The notes under the pieces are model-generated. The model ran no database searches, was not told the DNA's origin, and saw only the letters and a list, made by a program, of their open reading frames with translations. This document shows positions 30,210-40,266 of a DNA stretch of 64,000 nucleotides, piece by piece; positions within the stretch are counted from its first letter, which is position 1; the number at the start of each line of letters is the position of its first letter. The position numbers and the translations under genes are program-made. Origin of the DNA: Gracilaria domingensis (taxonomy: Eukaryota; Rhodophyta; Florideophyceae; Gracilariales; Gracilariaceae); contig VCMS01000017.1 of NCBI GenBank assembly GCA_022539475.1, positions 487,641 through 551,640 on the forward strand, written 5' to 3'.

Positions 30210-30830
30210 TTAGGCAAACTTGTCCAGACGGCAGTCAACGACGCGGCCGTCAACCTCTTTGCCAGTCATCTCTCGGATGGCACGGTCGGCCTCCATCTCT
30301 GTCTCGAACAGCACAGTACCCATTCCCTTCGACTTACCATCATGAGTCTGGGGGATATCTGCGCGAATGACATTTCCGTAGTCACGAAACAGGTCCTTCA
30401 AGTCTTGCCACCGGATGTGATACGGCAAGTTCCACACCACAATCTTACGGCCGCGATCAGACTCGCGGCGTCCCCTATAGCCATGGTCGCCATCGTAGCG
30501 ACGCGGCTTACCTTCCTCGCGATCGGCACGCACAAAGATGGAGCGACCGTCGAGCATGGAGTCGTTGAGGGTGTTGATAGCGTTTTGCGCGCCCTCGGGG
30601 GTCTCAAACTCGACGATTCCGCAGCCAGCGGAGCGGCCGGAGGACTCGGTGAAGACCTCGGCGTGCACGACGTCTCCGGCCTCGCGCATGTGATCCTTCA
30701 ATCCTTGCCACCTAGTGTCCCAAGAAAGATTACCAACATAGACGCGTCTGCCGCCGGTGGGGGCCGAAGGCGCCGCGCCATTGGATTGCGGGGGCGTTGA
30801 GCCCTGCTGGTCGTCGTGGTACGAATCCAT
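30210..30830 (-). CDS. Two-RRM RNA-binding protein (Gbp2/hnRNP M-like)
   Basis: 206 residues from the ATG at 30830; the upstream extension starts with GTG only. Two RNA recognition motifs: the first has VYVGNLSW (29-36) and SAGCGIVEF, the second has IVVWNLPY and SKGMGTVLF, each with the aromatic residues needed for RNA stacking. Between them lies a short Arg/Gly/Asp-rich linker. The WQxLKDxxR blocks after each RNP2 resemble yeast Gbp2/Hrb1 and animal hnRNP M, which act in mRNA maturation and export. There is no RS domain, so a classical SR protein is less likely. Divergent from the carrier gene through a GC-rich spacer. Confidence 0.87.
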   Translation of the reverse strand: MDSYHDDQQGSTPPQSNGAAPSAPTGGRRVYVGNLSWDTRWQGLKDHMREAGDVVHAEVFTESSGRSAGCGIVEFETPEGAQNAINTLNDSMLDGRSIFVRADREEGKPRRYDGDHGYRGRRESDRGRKIVVWNLPYHIRWQDLKDLFRDYGNVIRADIPQTHDGKSKGMGTVLFETEMEADRAIREMTGKEVDGRVVDCRLDKFA

Positions 30831-31494
30831 GTGGACGTCCTGAACGGGGCGGGCGCAAAAGGCAAGCGACGCGGCGCGAAAAAAGAGAGGAAGGCTGTTA
30901 AACACATTGGCGCTTTAGAGACACAGCGGGTGGCGCGCGGGCGGGCAGCGCACACGTACACGAGAGAAGGGCGAAGCTTACCTCCATGGCAATGGCAGCG
31001 CGCGGCGCGTGGAAGACGCGAGAGAGCCGACGGTCGTGCGAAGCGCGCAGCCGCGGGCAGATATGTAGCGAAGACGAGCTTCGCTAAGATACAAGCCGCT
31101 GCGACCGCGCCCGTCAAGGCGCGCGCGCCGCCGCGCCCCACAAACACGCATCGCGTCGCCGCCACGGCCCCCCGCGCAGATGGCATGCTGTCATGCTGAC
31201 ACTGACGTCTACGGCGCCGCGCGGGCCCGCAACCGCGCTGCGCATCGCGCCCGCGCCTCGATCTCAGCCGCGCTGCACGCGCGCGGCGCTGCGCGGCGCC
31301 GCGCGTGCGCATCGCGTCATCGCGCCCATCGCCGCGCACGCGCTCCCAACGCATCAGCCCCATCGCCGCCGTCAGCGCGCCCCTCCTCGCCCGCAGCCGC
31401 CTCCCCATCCAATGCGCCCATCGCACCCGGCGGCACTCGCCACCACCCTGTGCTCCGCTCTCGCCCCGCCGCCGCCCGCCAGCGTCTAGCGCAC
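30831..31494. promoter_or_regulatory. GC-rich divergent promoter, RRM protein / mitochondrial carrier
   Basis: 664 bases with very high GC and CpG density between divergent starts, resembling the spacers at 19147-19761 and 45499-46611. Long frames on both strands in this stretch have no homology and are discounted. Confidence 0.5.
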
Positions 31495-32550
31495 ATGGCG
31501 CCCATCGACCCGTCCCCCAACCGCCGCCGCTCGCAGAACAAGGCCGTCAAGTTTCTCAGCGGCGCCACCTCCGGCTGTCTTTCCACCGTCACGCTGCAGC
31601 CGCTCGATGTGCTCAAGACTCGCATGCAGATGTCCGCCGCGTACAGTCGCACCATCCATCTCAAGACCAAGCTCAAGGTTCGACCCAATGCCGGAGCCAT
31701 CGAGACCATTTCCGCTATCGCCACGCAGGATGGTGCACACGGCCTTTGGCGAGGCGTCGTCCCCTCCGTGCTGCGCAACGCTATGAGTGTCGGTTGCTAC
31801 ATGATGCTTTTGGACGTCACCACCTCTCGCCTAGCCGCGCCGGACGGCACTTTGTCGGATCGTGCCTCTTTCCTTGCCGGCGGCAGCTCCCGTCTCATGA
31901 CCGTCCTTTTGTTGTCCCCAATGTCCGTCGTCAAGACCCGTATGGAGACAGTCGAGTACTCCGCCAAGTATAATGGAACCATAGACGCTCTCACAAAAAT
32001 TGCCAAGCAAGAGGGTCGCCAAGGTTTGTACAGAGGTCTCATCCCCTCCATTATGAGGGATGTGCCTTATTCGGCTACTTACATGTTTTTGTATCTGCGT
32101 TCTAGAGAATTCATCGGATCGGCTGTCGGTCTCGCCGACAACAGGTCCGTTATAGTGCGCAAGGTTTCCCAGACCCATAAAGTCAACCAAACGTCCCCCG
32201 GCGCTGCACCGCGTCAAAAAGTCGATTCTCAGCAAATGCTCTCGCGCGTTGTCACTTTTGCCAGCGGTGGTTTCAGCGGTGGCCTTGCCACACTACTCAC
32301 TCAACCACTCGATGTTGCTAAGACTCGAATCCAACTCAGCACAGGGGCACGGGGCGCTCCGTCGCGGTATAGCGGTTTTGTCGATGCTGTCCATCGCACG
32401 TGGGCCGAAGAAGGAGCATTCGGGTTTTTCCGCGGCTCAGTACCTCGCTTCGTGAAGCGCATCATGGGAGCTGCCATTACTTGGATGGTGTTTGAGGAAT
32501 GTAACACCTTTTACGCTACACTTTTAACAGATAAGGAGAAGGACCGGTAA
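31495..32550 (+). CDS. Mitochondrial carrier, SLC25A38/Hem25-like (glycine for haem)
   Basis: 351 residues from the ATG at 31495. Three mitochondrial-carrier repeats are visible through their signatures: QPLDVLKTRMQ, SPMSVVKTRMET and QPLDVAKTRIQL. They are followed by GLWRGVVPS, GLYRGLIPSIMRDVPYSAT and GFFRGSVPRFVKR. The middle repeat with PMSVVKTRME and RDVPYSATY, and an ending with AAITWMVFEE, fit the SLC25A38/Hem25 group, which imports glycine into mitochondria to start haem synthesis. A linker between repeats 2 and 3 (about 205-245) is longer than in human. Photosynthetic organisms usually make haem from glutamate, so the substrate here needs caution. The 5' coding bases are GC-rich like the promoter. 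Confidence 0.85.
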   Translation: MAPIDPSPNRRRSQNKAVKFLSGATSGCLSTVTLQPLDVLKTRMQMSAAYSRTIHLKTKLKVRPNAGAIETISAIATQDGAHGLWRGVVPSVLRNAMSVGCYMMLLDVTTSRLAAPDGTLSDRASFLAGGSSRLMTVLLLSPMSVVKTRMETVEYSAKYNGTIDALTKIAKQEGRQGLYRGLIPSIMRDVPYSATYMFLYLRSREFIGSAVGLADNRSVIVRKVSQTHKVNQTSPGAAPRQKVDSQQMLSRVVTFASGGFSGGLATLLTQPLDVAKTRIQLSTGARGAPSRYSGFVDAVHRTWAEEGAFGFFRGSVPRFVKRIMGAAITWMVFEECNTFYATLLTDKEKDR

Positions 32551-32809
32551 CGGTTGAAAGACTCGTTCTCCTCTGTACCGAATCATCACCGTCACCAACC
32601 TTATGTTGTACAATAATAATGTGTAACAATCATATGGAAAACTGAACACCTGTAACTCGTTGGCTCATTATTGAGTTGATAAAATACATCAAACCTACTT
32701 CGTAGCACTTTTTCTTAACTGCTCGCAGCGTACTCTGTGCCAAGACGTGGATCATGCCACCAAAATGCTTTCGGCAAAAGGAACAATGCCTGCTGATGGA
32801 GGTCAAGTC

Positions 32810-33931
32810 TTATACTTGTTCCTTCTCGTCTTCGTCATCGTCGTATACCTCCGCCATTGTTAGGGGAATTTCTGTTGTTCTAATGGTAGTGGTCACTTCA
32901 GTTTCGTTCTCTGGTTTAGACCGAATGTAAACGTACGCGAAGATACCAAGCTGACAAGTAATGAAACCAATGATGTTCAACAAACTCATAGCTTCTTTGA
33001 AGAAAACAACGCCGCCGATGATTGTCAGCAACTCCTTGAATACACCGGCTACACTGAGAGCCAATGACGACGTTGCGTTCACAAGCCAGTATTCGCTGAT
33101 GAGTAGTATGAACACAAGAGTGCCAATCACAGTCATTATGCCAAGTACGGTCCATACTTGGCCGTTCTCTGCTTCTTCTATTCTGTGCAGAACTTTAGAG
33201 CCTTCAAGCAAAAGTGCGAAAGGAAGAACGCACGCAGCAGTAGTAGGTGATGTGTAAAGAGTAGCAGTCAAAGGTGACATTGGTGGCTCTTCATCCCCGT
33301 GTGACTCATGGGATTTCCCTCTAAGCAGTACATGAGTCATCGCCCATCTCAAACCTCCCAGTGCTGTGGCCAATAATTGCAGAATGAAACCGAGTAGAGC
33401 AAATGAATGACCCTCCCCAAACGACGCGAGCGCTATACCGGAAGCAATAGTCACAAGCGATAGACAAAGGTTTGTGGAAAACATCTCTACACCGAAAAGA
33501 AGTCCCCACATCATCGTAAAAATAGGAGAGCCACCTTTCAGAATGGTGCCGAACGAAACGGTAAGAAGTTTGAGGGCTATATTGGAAAAACCAATCTCCA
33601 AAGCAGTAGTTATGCCTATTGGTAAAACATATTCCCTGAATTTCTTTCGAGTTAAAGGTTCTGGTCGATAACTAGGCCTTCTAGAGAATAAAAAAGCCCA
33701 CACAGATGTCAAGGTGTTTGAGAATGTAGTTACGGTAAGCGGGTATTCGAAAAGGCCGTTGAAGAGCCATTTGGAAGAAAGGATTATGCTGGTGGACACG
33801 AGGTACCAAAATAGTAACGTGCAGACGGTACGAAGATTCCCTCGAAATCGAGACCAATCTATATTCAGTCCGGTTGCACCCAAGGCTCTAACTGAGCTCC
33901 AGCCGGCACTTCCCATGATGCCATCCCACAT
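32810..33931 (-). CDS. Drug/metabolite superfamily transporter, SLC35C2-like
   Basis: 373 residues from the ATG at 33931; the frame upstream starts with TTG. About ten membrane helices of the triose-phosphate/nucleotide-sugar transporter (TPT) fold. Recognisable blocks: FWYLVSTSIILSSKWLF at the start, ALEIGFSNIALKLLTVSFGTILKGGSPIF (in pieces), LGGLRWAMTHVLL and SLALSVAGVFKELLTI, with the Lys of the TPT family before a Glu/Leu pair. The combination GGxRWxxTxxLL plus SEYWLVNATSSL is typical of the SLC35C2 branch, Golgi proteins linked to GDP-fucose use. It ends in an acidic tail (DDDEDEKEQV). A plastid sugar-phosphate translocator is less likely because there is no transit peptide. Confidence 0.85.
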   Translation of the reverse strand: MWDGIMGSAGWSSVRALGATGLNIDWSRFRGNLRTVCTLLFWYLVSTSIILSSKWLFNGLFEYPLTVTTFSNTLTSVWAFLFSRRPSYRPEPLTRKKFREYVLPIGITTALEIGFSNIALKLLTVSFGTILKGGSPIFTMMWGLLFGVEMFSTNLCLSLVTIASGIALASFGEGHSFALLGFILQLLATALGGLRWAMTHVLLRGKSHESHGDEEPPMSPLTATLYTSPTTAACVLPFALLLEGSKVLHRIEEAENGQVWTVLGIMTVIGTLVFILLISEYWLVNATSSLALSVAGVFKELLTIIGGVVFFKEAMSLLNIIGFITCQLGIFAYVYIRSKPENETEVTTTIRTTEIPLTMAEVYDDDEDEKEQV

Positions 33932-34857
33932 ACTGGAGGTGAAGACAAGACAGCAAATGGGCAAGGCTGATGGTAAAGGATTAAATGTATAAGACCACAG
34001 CCGTTATACCACTTCATGCACCCGCTCAAGTCGATTGAAACAGAGAGAACGGGGTTAAGCTTAGTTCACCCGTGGTTTGGAACGACAGTAGGGCAAACCG
34101 CGAACCAATGCTTGCTGCTCCTTTCGCGACTGTTGCTATACTGAGCAAAAGGGGATGAACCGAGCGCTTCAGATGGACGGAAAGTACTGTACCGGTTCTG
34201 GGACGAGAATCAGCACCACGGAACGATAATTTCTGTCGTTAAGGCCTTCACACCTAGGATAGCTGATAGCGAGGCTACGATGGAGACAGACAAAACGATG
34301 AAACTAGTTGAGGTCGGCGCACGGACTCCGACTGTAATTCAGAATTAGAAGCACTGCTTCATTTCTCATGGAGGATCGGCATTTCAGAATCCGAAAGCAA
34401 TCTCTTGCCACGTGTGTGACATCGCAGGGCTCTGAAGATGGCATCACATCATAGTTTGATCCGACAAGCGCTACGGACCACCACCGCCGTCGTCGTAGCT
34501 GCTACCCAGGGGATCAAGGAAGGTTGGCTCTTTCATTCGCCAAAGAGAAAGATGCAAGCCTGAGCGGACAATTTTCGACTCCAAACGGATTTCTTGTCCA
34601 GAGAGCCACTTGATTGAAGCCGTTTAAATTTCTTTGCAACTAATTGTTGAGCATTACTTCTGTACAGCTTCATAACCGCCCTCTCTTCACCGCCACGGTG
34701 CCGACGACGACTTTATTCCATGAACTTACTGGGGAAAGAGTTACCTTTATTTCAACCGTAAGCTTTTCGTGGTAGACAAGAGCGTTTTTTCCTATTCTTT
34801 CTCAGCTATAGAACTGGTCTCCAGCTTCAAATCAGGTATCCATCTTCAGGTAAAAGG
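33932..34857. promoter_or_regulatory. Divergent spacer, SLC35C2-like / UTP4-like
   Basis: 926 bases between divergent starts; no gene, repeat or site recognised beyond the expected promoters. Confidence 0.35.
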
Positions 34858-37080
34858 ATGGCTACGTCTGCCTTGCAGCGAACGCACTCCGGAAAACGAA
34901 CGAGATCGAAACATGCCAGGAGAAGTGGGACAAAACATTCAAATGTTAATGAAGATCAAGCTCTTATGTCGTTAAGGGTACACGAGTGTCGATTTCTACC
35001 TCTGAAACTTTCTGGAGTAACGGCTGTAGCCACCAGCCCTTCAGGTAGATACATCGTTCTTGCTCGGAATGATTGCAGTATTGAGCTCAAGGATCGTGGG
35101 GCAATGTGGACCACAACCTGTATGATTTCAGCTGTCTTGAACGAACGAAGACAAGCTTACACGGGTATGGAGTTCAGCAACTGTGGCTCGTATGTTTTTG
35201 CTTGCCGAGCAAGTGACATAGTTGAAGTATTTAGGATCACCGAGAATGGTCTGATTCATCACGTATCGCTCAGCCCTGGTGGCGGCAAAATATTCGACTT
35301 AGCTGTGTGCAGGGATAAGTCTACTGTCGGATTTCGGTTAGCTGTAGCTTGTGCGGATGGCCGAGTTCGAATCATTGCCCCGGATCCTTCATTCTTTGCC
35401 ATGGATGAGGACCAGGAGCTCCCGACGAACACAGCCTTTTATAAGACTCTACTATCAGAGAAAACGAGAGCCCCAGTGACTTGTCTGGCGTGGTATACAG
35501 ATGCAGTTCTAGAGCCGGAAGAATGCATCGTAGCTGGAGATGCAGATGGAGGGGTGAGATGGATAAACCCGTCGACGGGATCTTGCTACGGAACAGGAAA
35601 GATTCCCTCTCATAATCAAGAGCCAGTCGTCATGAGCACTATCCAGTTCTCGATGAGTGGTAAACAAGTCCTTTGCGGGGATTCACGTGGGTTGATAACT
35701 GTCTGGTCGTCTACTTCGAACAGTATATCGGATGAGATTCAGATCGACGGATTCAATGGGGCTGTGCTGTCTTCAGCCTTATGCCAATATCGGGAGATGG
35801 GTAAATCAGAGGTCGTCGTGTTCGGAAGCGAGAGTGGGGAACTTGCGGCCCTCCGATCGATACCTGGTTCGGAACTGTGGTCAATTTCTCGCGCGCGACG
35901 GTTTCATGTGCATCAAGTGCGATCTATTGCGGCCCTCCCAGACGGTACATTCGTTTCCAGTTCGACAGATTCTTTTATGACTTTGTTTTCAACTGAAGCA
36001 TTGTCTGGAAAGGAACCAATCACGTTCTTCTGGCCCAACTCCAGATGTGTCGGTCAACAAGATGTGCAGGTTTTCCCTCAAAAAAGAGTGGCCTTGTCCA
36101 ATACATCCGAAGTTATAGAACTCTGGTCGTTTCCTCGAAGTGCCCTTTCTCCAACGCTGGCGTGTCGTATGAATTTGGATCGTCTCTCTGGCGTACGATC
36201 ATGTTCTTTCAACACCAAATCTGGAGTACTAGCGCTGTCAACGACAGATTCTTTCAAGTTGTTCGAGGTAAAGACTGCTGTATCTGGTGCAATCAACCTG
36301 GAACCTGTTCGAAAGGTGGTTCCGCTGGAAGTTTCTACGAATGTGTCTTCATGTCTGAGAGGAGCAACAGACATGGTTTACTGCGCGGAGAACTTGGTGT
36401 GCCTGTCGGAAGACCATCAACAAATTCATCTGTACGATGGGGCTCGGGTTCATCCCTTGAACCTGGAGCCCTCCGGGATGAAAGCAGGAATGTTTTTCTG
36501 CAAGCTTGCTAGCCACTCAAACAAGCTCATGGCATCTGATTCTCGTGGAAATGTTTCATTTTGCACCTTCGATGATGCATGCGAGGAAAAACCTTCGTAT
36601 CAATGTCGTCTTTTGCGTTGTCCACAGGCAGGGATGGGAGACACATATGTTTCAGCCATTTCGTTTTCTCCCTCGGGTACAAAAGCCGCGGTTGTTTATA
36701 CAGATTTGAGTCTTTCTGTGGTGGACTTAAGTGAAGAAAGAAACGAACAATCAGTGTTTAGCAGCAATGAATATACACGAATTACCGGCTGCTTTCCGTC
36801 GATAGCTTATTCGATATCGTTTGCGTGGACAGAAGAGTCGCTTTTAGTAACTGGGTCTTCGTATTCCAAGATAATTGCTCTCTCGAAATTAGGAGACTCT
36901 GGGCGAAACCATTCGGTACCAATGGAGTATTCACTTTATGACCGAGAAATTCGACCTGCAGAGTCCATAAGTTGTTCTTCTGTTCTTGGACCTGCCGAAG
37001 TAGTAGTCGTCAGCCACCAGTGGTCCAGGCTAATGGAAAACAGACCGAAATCGCGGGTGAAGAGGAAGTTCGGAACTTGA
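34858..37080 (+). CDS. UTP4: WD40-repeat protein, UTP4/cirhin-like
   Basis: 740 residues made almost entirely of beta-propeller repeats, probably two seven-blade propellers. After a basic N-terminus (SGKRTRSKHARRSG) the first blade reads LRVHECRFLPLKLSGVTAVA, close to the HRxRF..P.gI.alA start of UTP4 (cirhin), a t-UTP subunit of the small-subunit processome in the nucleolus. Later blades include EECIVAGDADGGVRWIN, VLCGDSRGLITVWSS and HVHQVRSIAALPDGTF. The length is close to UTP4 of other eukaryotes. Repeats are degenerate and few end in WD, so other nucleolar WD40 proteins cannot be excluded. The C-terminus is basic (KSRVKRKFGT). Single exon. Confidence 0.7.
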   Translation: MATSALQRTHSGKRTRSKHARRSGTKHSNVNEDQALMSLRVHECRFLPLKLSGVTAVATSPSGRYIVLARNDCSIELKDRGAMWTTTCMISAVLNERRQAYTGMEFSNCGSYVFACRASDIVEVFRITENGLIHHVSLSPGGGKIFDLAVCRDKSTVGFRLAVACADGRVRIIAPDPSFFAMDEDQELPTNTAFYKTLLSEKTRAPVTCLAWYTDAVLEPEECIVAGDADGGVRWINPSTGSCYGTGKIPSHNQEPVVMSTIQFSMSGKQVLCGDSRGLITVWSSTSNSISDEIQIDGFNGAVLSSALCQYREMGKSEVVVFGSESGELAALRSIPGSELWSISRARRFHVHQVRSIAALPDGTFVSSSTDSFMTLFSTEALSGKEPITFFWPNSRCVGQQDVQVFPQKRVALSNTSEVIELWSFPRSALSPTLACRMNLDRLSGVRSCSFNTKSGVLALSTTDSFKLFEVKTAVSGAINLEPVRKVVPLEVSTNVSSCLRGATDMVYCAENLVCLSEDHQQIHLYDGARVHPLNLEPSGMKAGMFFCKLASHSNKLMASDSRGNVSFCTFDDACEEKPSYQCRLLRCPQAGMGDTYVSAISFSPSGTKAAVVYTDLSLSVVDLSEERNEQSVFSSNEYTRITGCFPSIAYSISFAWTEESLLVTGSSYSKIIALSKLGDSGRNHSVPMEYSLYDREIRPAESISCSSVLGPAEVVVVSHQWSRLMENRPKSRVKRKFGT

Positions 37081-38458
37081 AATACCTCTAGATTCTCAAG
37101 CAACACATTATCGGTACGTACTGCGTCCATTTTTTCAACCACACCTGAATCATGGAGCTATGATGAAAACCTCTTGATCACTCCACTCTTAACAAGCGTT
37201 ATACGACTTGATGGGGAAGGAAAAAGGGTATTACTTCGTTGTCTTTCTGAGGCTCTTTGTGTGTCGGATCTAAGAAAGCATCAGTTATTCTAACTTTCCT
37301 CATTTCTACTATATCAATATTTGACAGGGATGGATGTATTGACCATCGCTGATGACGACAAACAAGGATTACCAAGGATTTGGAGACATAATGCCAAGTA
37401 GAATCGTACCAGTTTTGAGAATCTCGCCTGTCTTGGTATTGGTACCATAGCGTTGGAACAAGTTACGTAGCGCGGATACGTTTTGAAGAGCTCTGTCATT
37501 GCGTGGCGGCGTGTAGGAAGTGCAAAGAAAGCTAGCTCTTCACCAGGGCCTAACGCGAGCTCAGAAGAATTGGCCGCACTACCCTTGGGAGCCTTCAAAG
37601 TCCATAACATTGAACCCATATCATAGGCTCACGTGTCCTCCTAGGTACCCTGCATACTTCCAATCAGTGTCTGGGGAGAGCGCCCGCAATCGATATCGGG
37701 CTTGTACAATCACCTCTGTACATGCGCGTTAACACCTTTTTGACCGAATCATTTAAGCTTTCTTGTCTCGATTGGTACTATTCTTTGGTTAGTTCGACTG
37801 ACTCGTGAAAATAGTCCTCTGGGCTCTTCTTCACGTGGGGTAATTGGGTATCATTGTGATACTAAAACACAGTGTTCAGGAAGTACACGAACTATGAAAT
37901 CTAACCATGCTTGTGATATCGTGCAGTGGCCTGTTTCACCGTGTGCAGGCAATGGACCAAGAACCTGTCGTTGCCCTGTGTTTGTAAGAAGTTGATTCTG
38001 TGGAGTGTGGAAAGACGACTCGGACGAGGCAGTTGTTCATTAGTATCTCACCCGACCTTATTATCGCCACCATATTCAAAATCGTTTTGCTCGCGCGAAC
38101 GGTTGAGCAACAGAAAATTAGCACTGGAACCTTTTACGAAGGTAGAACAGTTACTACACAGAAATGCGAAAGTTCGAACGCATACAACAGCACTGTTCTC
38201 ATCGTTGCCGTCTTGAAGTTTACATGTCCATATGGCTACTACACCCTGTATGTACGACGGTACATGCAATCGCGTGTTGGCGGAAAATATCGGGCCCATT
38301 CTCTGTGGTACGCAGTATGAATGAATCGAAACTTCCTCGCTCTTAATCTTGCACTGAAAGAGGGCTGATCAAGACGATCGTATAACATCTGAGCAGCGTG
38401 ACAATCGCAGTGCGTTCCCTCAGTAAATGGCTGTGAATATACAGGCCGAGTGTGGGAT
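37081..38458. other. Spacer with a possible spliced minus-strand gene
   Basis: 1.38 kb between the UTP4-like and LPA2-like stops, unusually long for two convergent genes here. No long frame, but splice-like signals and short protein-like segments on the minus strand suggest a multi-exon gene (see 37369-37997). Confidence 0.35.
37369..37997 (-). other. Possible multi-exon gene, not identified
   Basis: On the minus strand a candidate exon 37997-37906 (INFLQTQGNDRFLVHCLHTV and on) is followed by GTTAGA, and there is a CTAAC branch-like motif near 37792. A second candidate, 37715-37633, starts after TACAG and reads EVIVQARYRLRALSPDTDW; its phase fits the first exon exactly (CAT G + AG) and it ends at GTGAGC. 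A third segment ending at TAA 37369 reads NLFQRYGTNTKTGEILKTG. The junction to the third segment and the 5' exons (perhaps up to about 38130) are unresolved. I recognise no family. All pieces are short, so chance open frames remain possible. Confidence 0.25.
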
Positions 38459-39055
38459 TCATTCCTTGTCTTTCAGAGAAGAGTAAGAAGACGCCCCTGA
38501 CTCTAGTTGCGATTGTTTGAATATGCCAAACAAAGAAGATAGAACAAGAAAACCCAGTAGTGCAGGTGAAAAATAGTCCTGAATAAGTGTTGCGAATGAA
38601 TCTAATGACTCCGGAATCGGTTTTCCCGAGGACTTGAAGAATGCTTCGCTCGATATAACCAGCCCCGTCGTAAGGAGGAACATGAGGAGTCCCCCAAGCA
38701 GCACGTATAGGCCCTGCTCAATTGCATTTAGAGCCGGGATACCTACGGCGGCTTCGACTGATTGGTACAAAGTCTTCTGTTCTTCAGGTTGCTTCTCTGT
38801 GTATTTTCGATCTAGCTGATCACCGGGCTTTGGTGGCGTAATACCGTATGCTTCTGCAATTCTATCCAGATTGGCTTTTTCCTCCTTTGAAAGCCGAGAT
38901 ATAGCATTTGGCTTCTTTCTCTTTTGAGAATCTTTTCGTTTCATGCATATTGCCGAACGCCGGCGAATATTGCGTATCGGCAGAAGCGTCGGTTGCGGCA
39001 AGAATGCCGGAAGCGATGCCAATTGCATTGCGGGGTGGTTGATGACTGAAACCAT
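38459..39055 (-). CDS. Plastid membrane protein, LPA2-like (photosystem II assembly) candidate
   Basis: 198 residues from the ATG at 39055. Residues 1-40 form a plastid-type leader with no acidic residues (MVSVINHPAMQLASLPAFLP, then IRRRSAICMKR). A basic region follows, then two membrane helices at about 114-136 and 163-180, joined by a loop with PIPESLDSFATLIQDYFSP. This pattern, a helix, then LPExxDxFxxxxYFxP, then a helix ending in GxxK, resembles the C-terminal half of plant LPA2, a thylakoid protein that helps assemble CP43 into photosystem II. The similarity is by pattern only. If right, it supports a photosynthetic host. Divergent from the MESH1-type gene. Confidence 0.5.
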   Translation of the reverse strand: MVSVINHPAMQLASLPAFLPQPTLLPIRNIRRRSAICMKRKDSQKRKKPNAISRLSKEEKANLDRIAEAYGITPPKPGDQLDRKYTEKQPEEQKTLYQSVEAAVGIPALNAIEQGLYVLLGGLLMFLLTTGLVISSEAFFKSSGKPIPESLDSFATLIQDYFSPALLGFLVLSSLFGIFKQSQLESGASSYSSLKDKE

Positions 39056-39486
39056 GCGTTCCACTCTTGACTTCAGATAGCGTAAAGGTCGTCTTGGAAT
39101 TCGCTGAAGTCGAGTGAGCGCCTACTACGTCGTTCTGATCTTCGAACTTCTTGGCCTGAATCACGTACCGAAACTTAGTTTATTACGTACAATATGTCAG
39201 GCCCTGTCTTAACAAGCGTTGACGACGCGTTGTCGAGCTGATCAAGAAGGACAGATGGTTCGTCGGAAAGTTCTTCAATTGGACCGACCAAGAATTTTTC
39301 ACTGGACGGGACCTGATTCTGGGGCTGACGAGCCCTTGTTAGAATTAAAAAGCATCCAACGATTTCATCATTTTGATTTACGATTTTTCGATTGTTTGCG
39401 CTCAGCGGAACTAACGGAATGGTTTTAATGCACCTCTCGTAAACACCGATCTCGCGCTTCGAAACTTCTCAAACGCTTCTTTCCAG
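39056..39486. promoter_or_regulatory. Divergent spacer, LPA2-like / MESH1-type
   Basis: 431 bases between divergent starts; expected promoters only. Confidence 0.35.
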
Positions 39487-40155
39487 ATGAATAGTTCGAA
39501 GACTTTTGCATCGATTCTTGCCGCCCTGGCTAGTGGGTTTGTCGCCGGCGTCTGCTTTACAAAACTGAGATGGCGGCTGTCACCAGGGAACACTGAATGC
39601 GTAACATTGCTTGTGAAGGCAATGGATTATAGTACGGAAAAGCATAAGGATCAGAAAAGAAAGAATAGCAAGGGACATCCCTATATATGTCACCCAGTCC
39701 GAGTCGCTCGAAGATTATTGGTTGATGGAGGTGTCGATGATGTTTCTACTTTAGTGGCAGCTTTGCTGCATGATACGGTTGAAGACACTGATGCCACTCT
39801 GGAAGAAATCGAGCAACTTTTCGGATCAGAAATAGCACATCTTGTTGATGAAGTTTCGGATGACAAATCTCTACCAAAGAAGGTTCGAAAACAGAAACAG
39901 ATACAAAATGCACCTTTCATTTCTTGTGAAGCGAAGGTCATAAAGCTGGCAGATAAGTTAGATAACCTGACAGAGTTGGTGGAAATCGCGCCAATCGGCT
40001 GGGATCAAGAACGGGTGAAAAATTACTTTGACTGGGCGGAAGCTGTGGTGAAGGGGTTGCGAGGGGTCAATTCTGTCTTAGAAGAACAACTTGACGATGT
40101 GTTCTTGAGGAAGGATGTCGCTGCGAAGGCAGCGGGTGATGCCTCGGTAAGTTAG
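39487..40155 (+). CDS. HDDC3: MESH1-type HD hydrolase (ppGpp/NADPH phosphohydrolase) with N-terminal anchor
   Basis: 222-residue single-domain relative of the SpoT hydrolase half; MESH1 enzymes remove pyrophosphate from ppGpp and phosphate from NADPH. Metal ligands are all present with the correct spacing: His69 (CHPVRVA), His95-Asp96 (HDTVED) and Asp156 (KLADKLDN). No synthetase domain follows, unlike plastid RSH proteins. Unlike human MESH1 it begins with about 35 extra residues carrying a hydrophobic segment (FASILAALASGFVAGVCF, 7-24), which could be a signal anchor or an organelle-targeting element. ATG start. Single exon; ends 111 bases from the convergent P0 gene. Confidence 0.93.
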   Translation: MNSSKTFASILAALASGFVAGVCFTKLRWRLSPGNTECVTLLVKAMDYSTEKHKDQKRKNSKGHPYICHPVRVARRLLVDGGVDDVSTLVAALLHDTVEDTDATLEEIEQLFGSEIAHLVDEVSDDKSLPKKVRKQKQIQNAPFISCEAKVIKLADKLDNLTELVEIAPIGWDQERVKNYFDWAEAVVKGLRGVNSVLEEQLDDVFLRKDVAAKAAGDASVS

Positions 40156-40266
40156 AGATTTATTGACGCAGTATAGAGCACAATCGCCAGTCCGCGTACT
40201 CTTATCATGGATATAGAGATCAGCTTTCTTGATTCACCTTTACTAATAGACAACAGACTACCAGTT

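Noticed and set aside
30698-31426. 242-codon minus-strand frame in the RRM/carrier promoter
   Set aside because: GC-rich promoter DNA, Arg/Ala-rich product, partly antisense to real coding sequence.
31305-31973. 222-codon plus-strand frame
   Set aside because: Out of phase with the mitochondrial carrier, which has clear family motifs.
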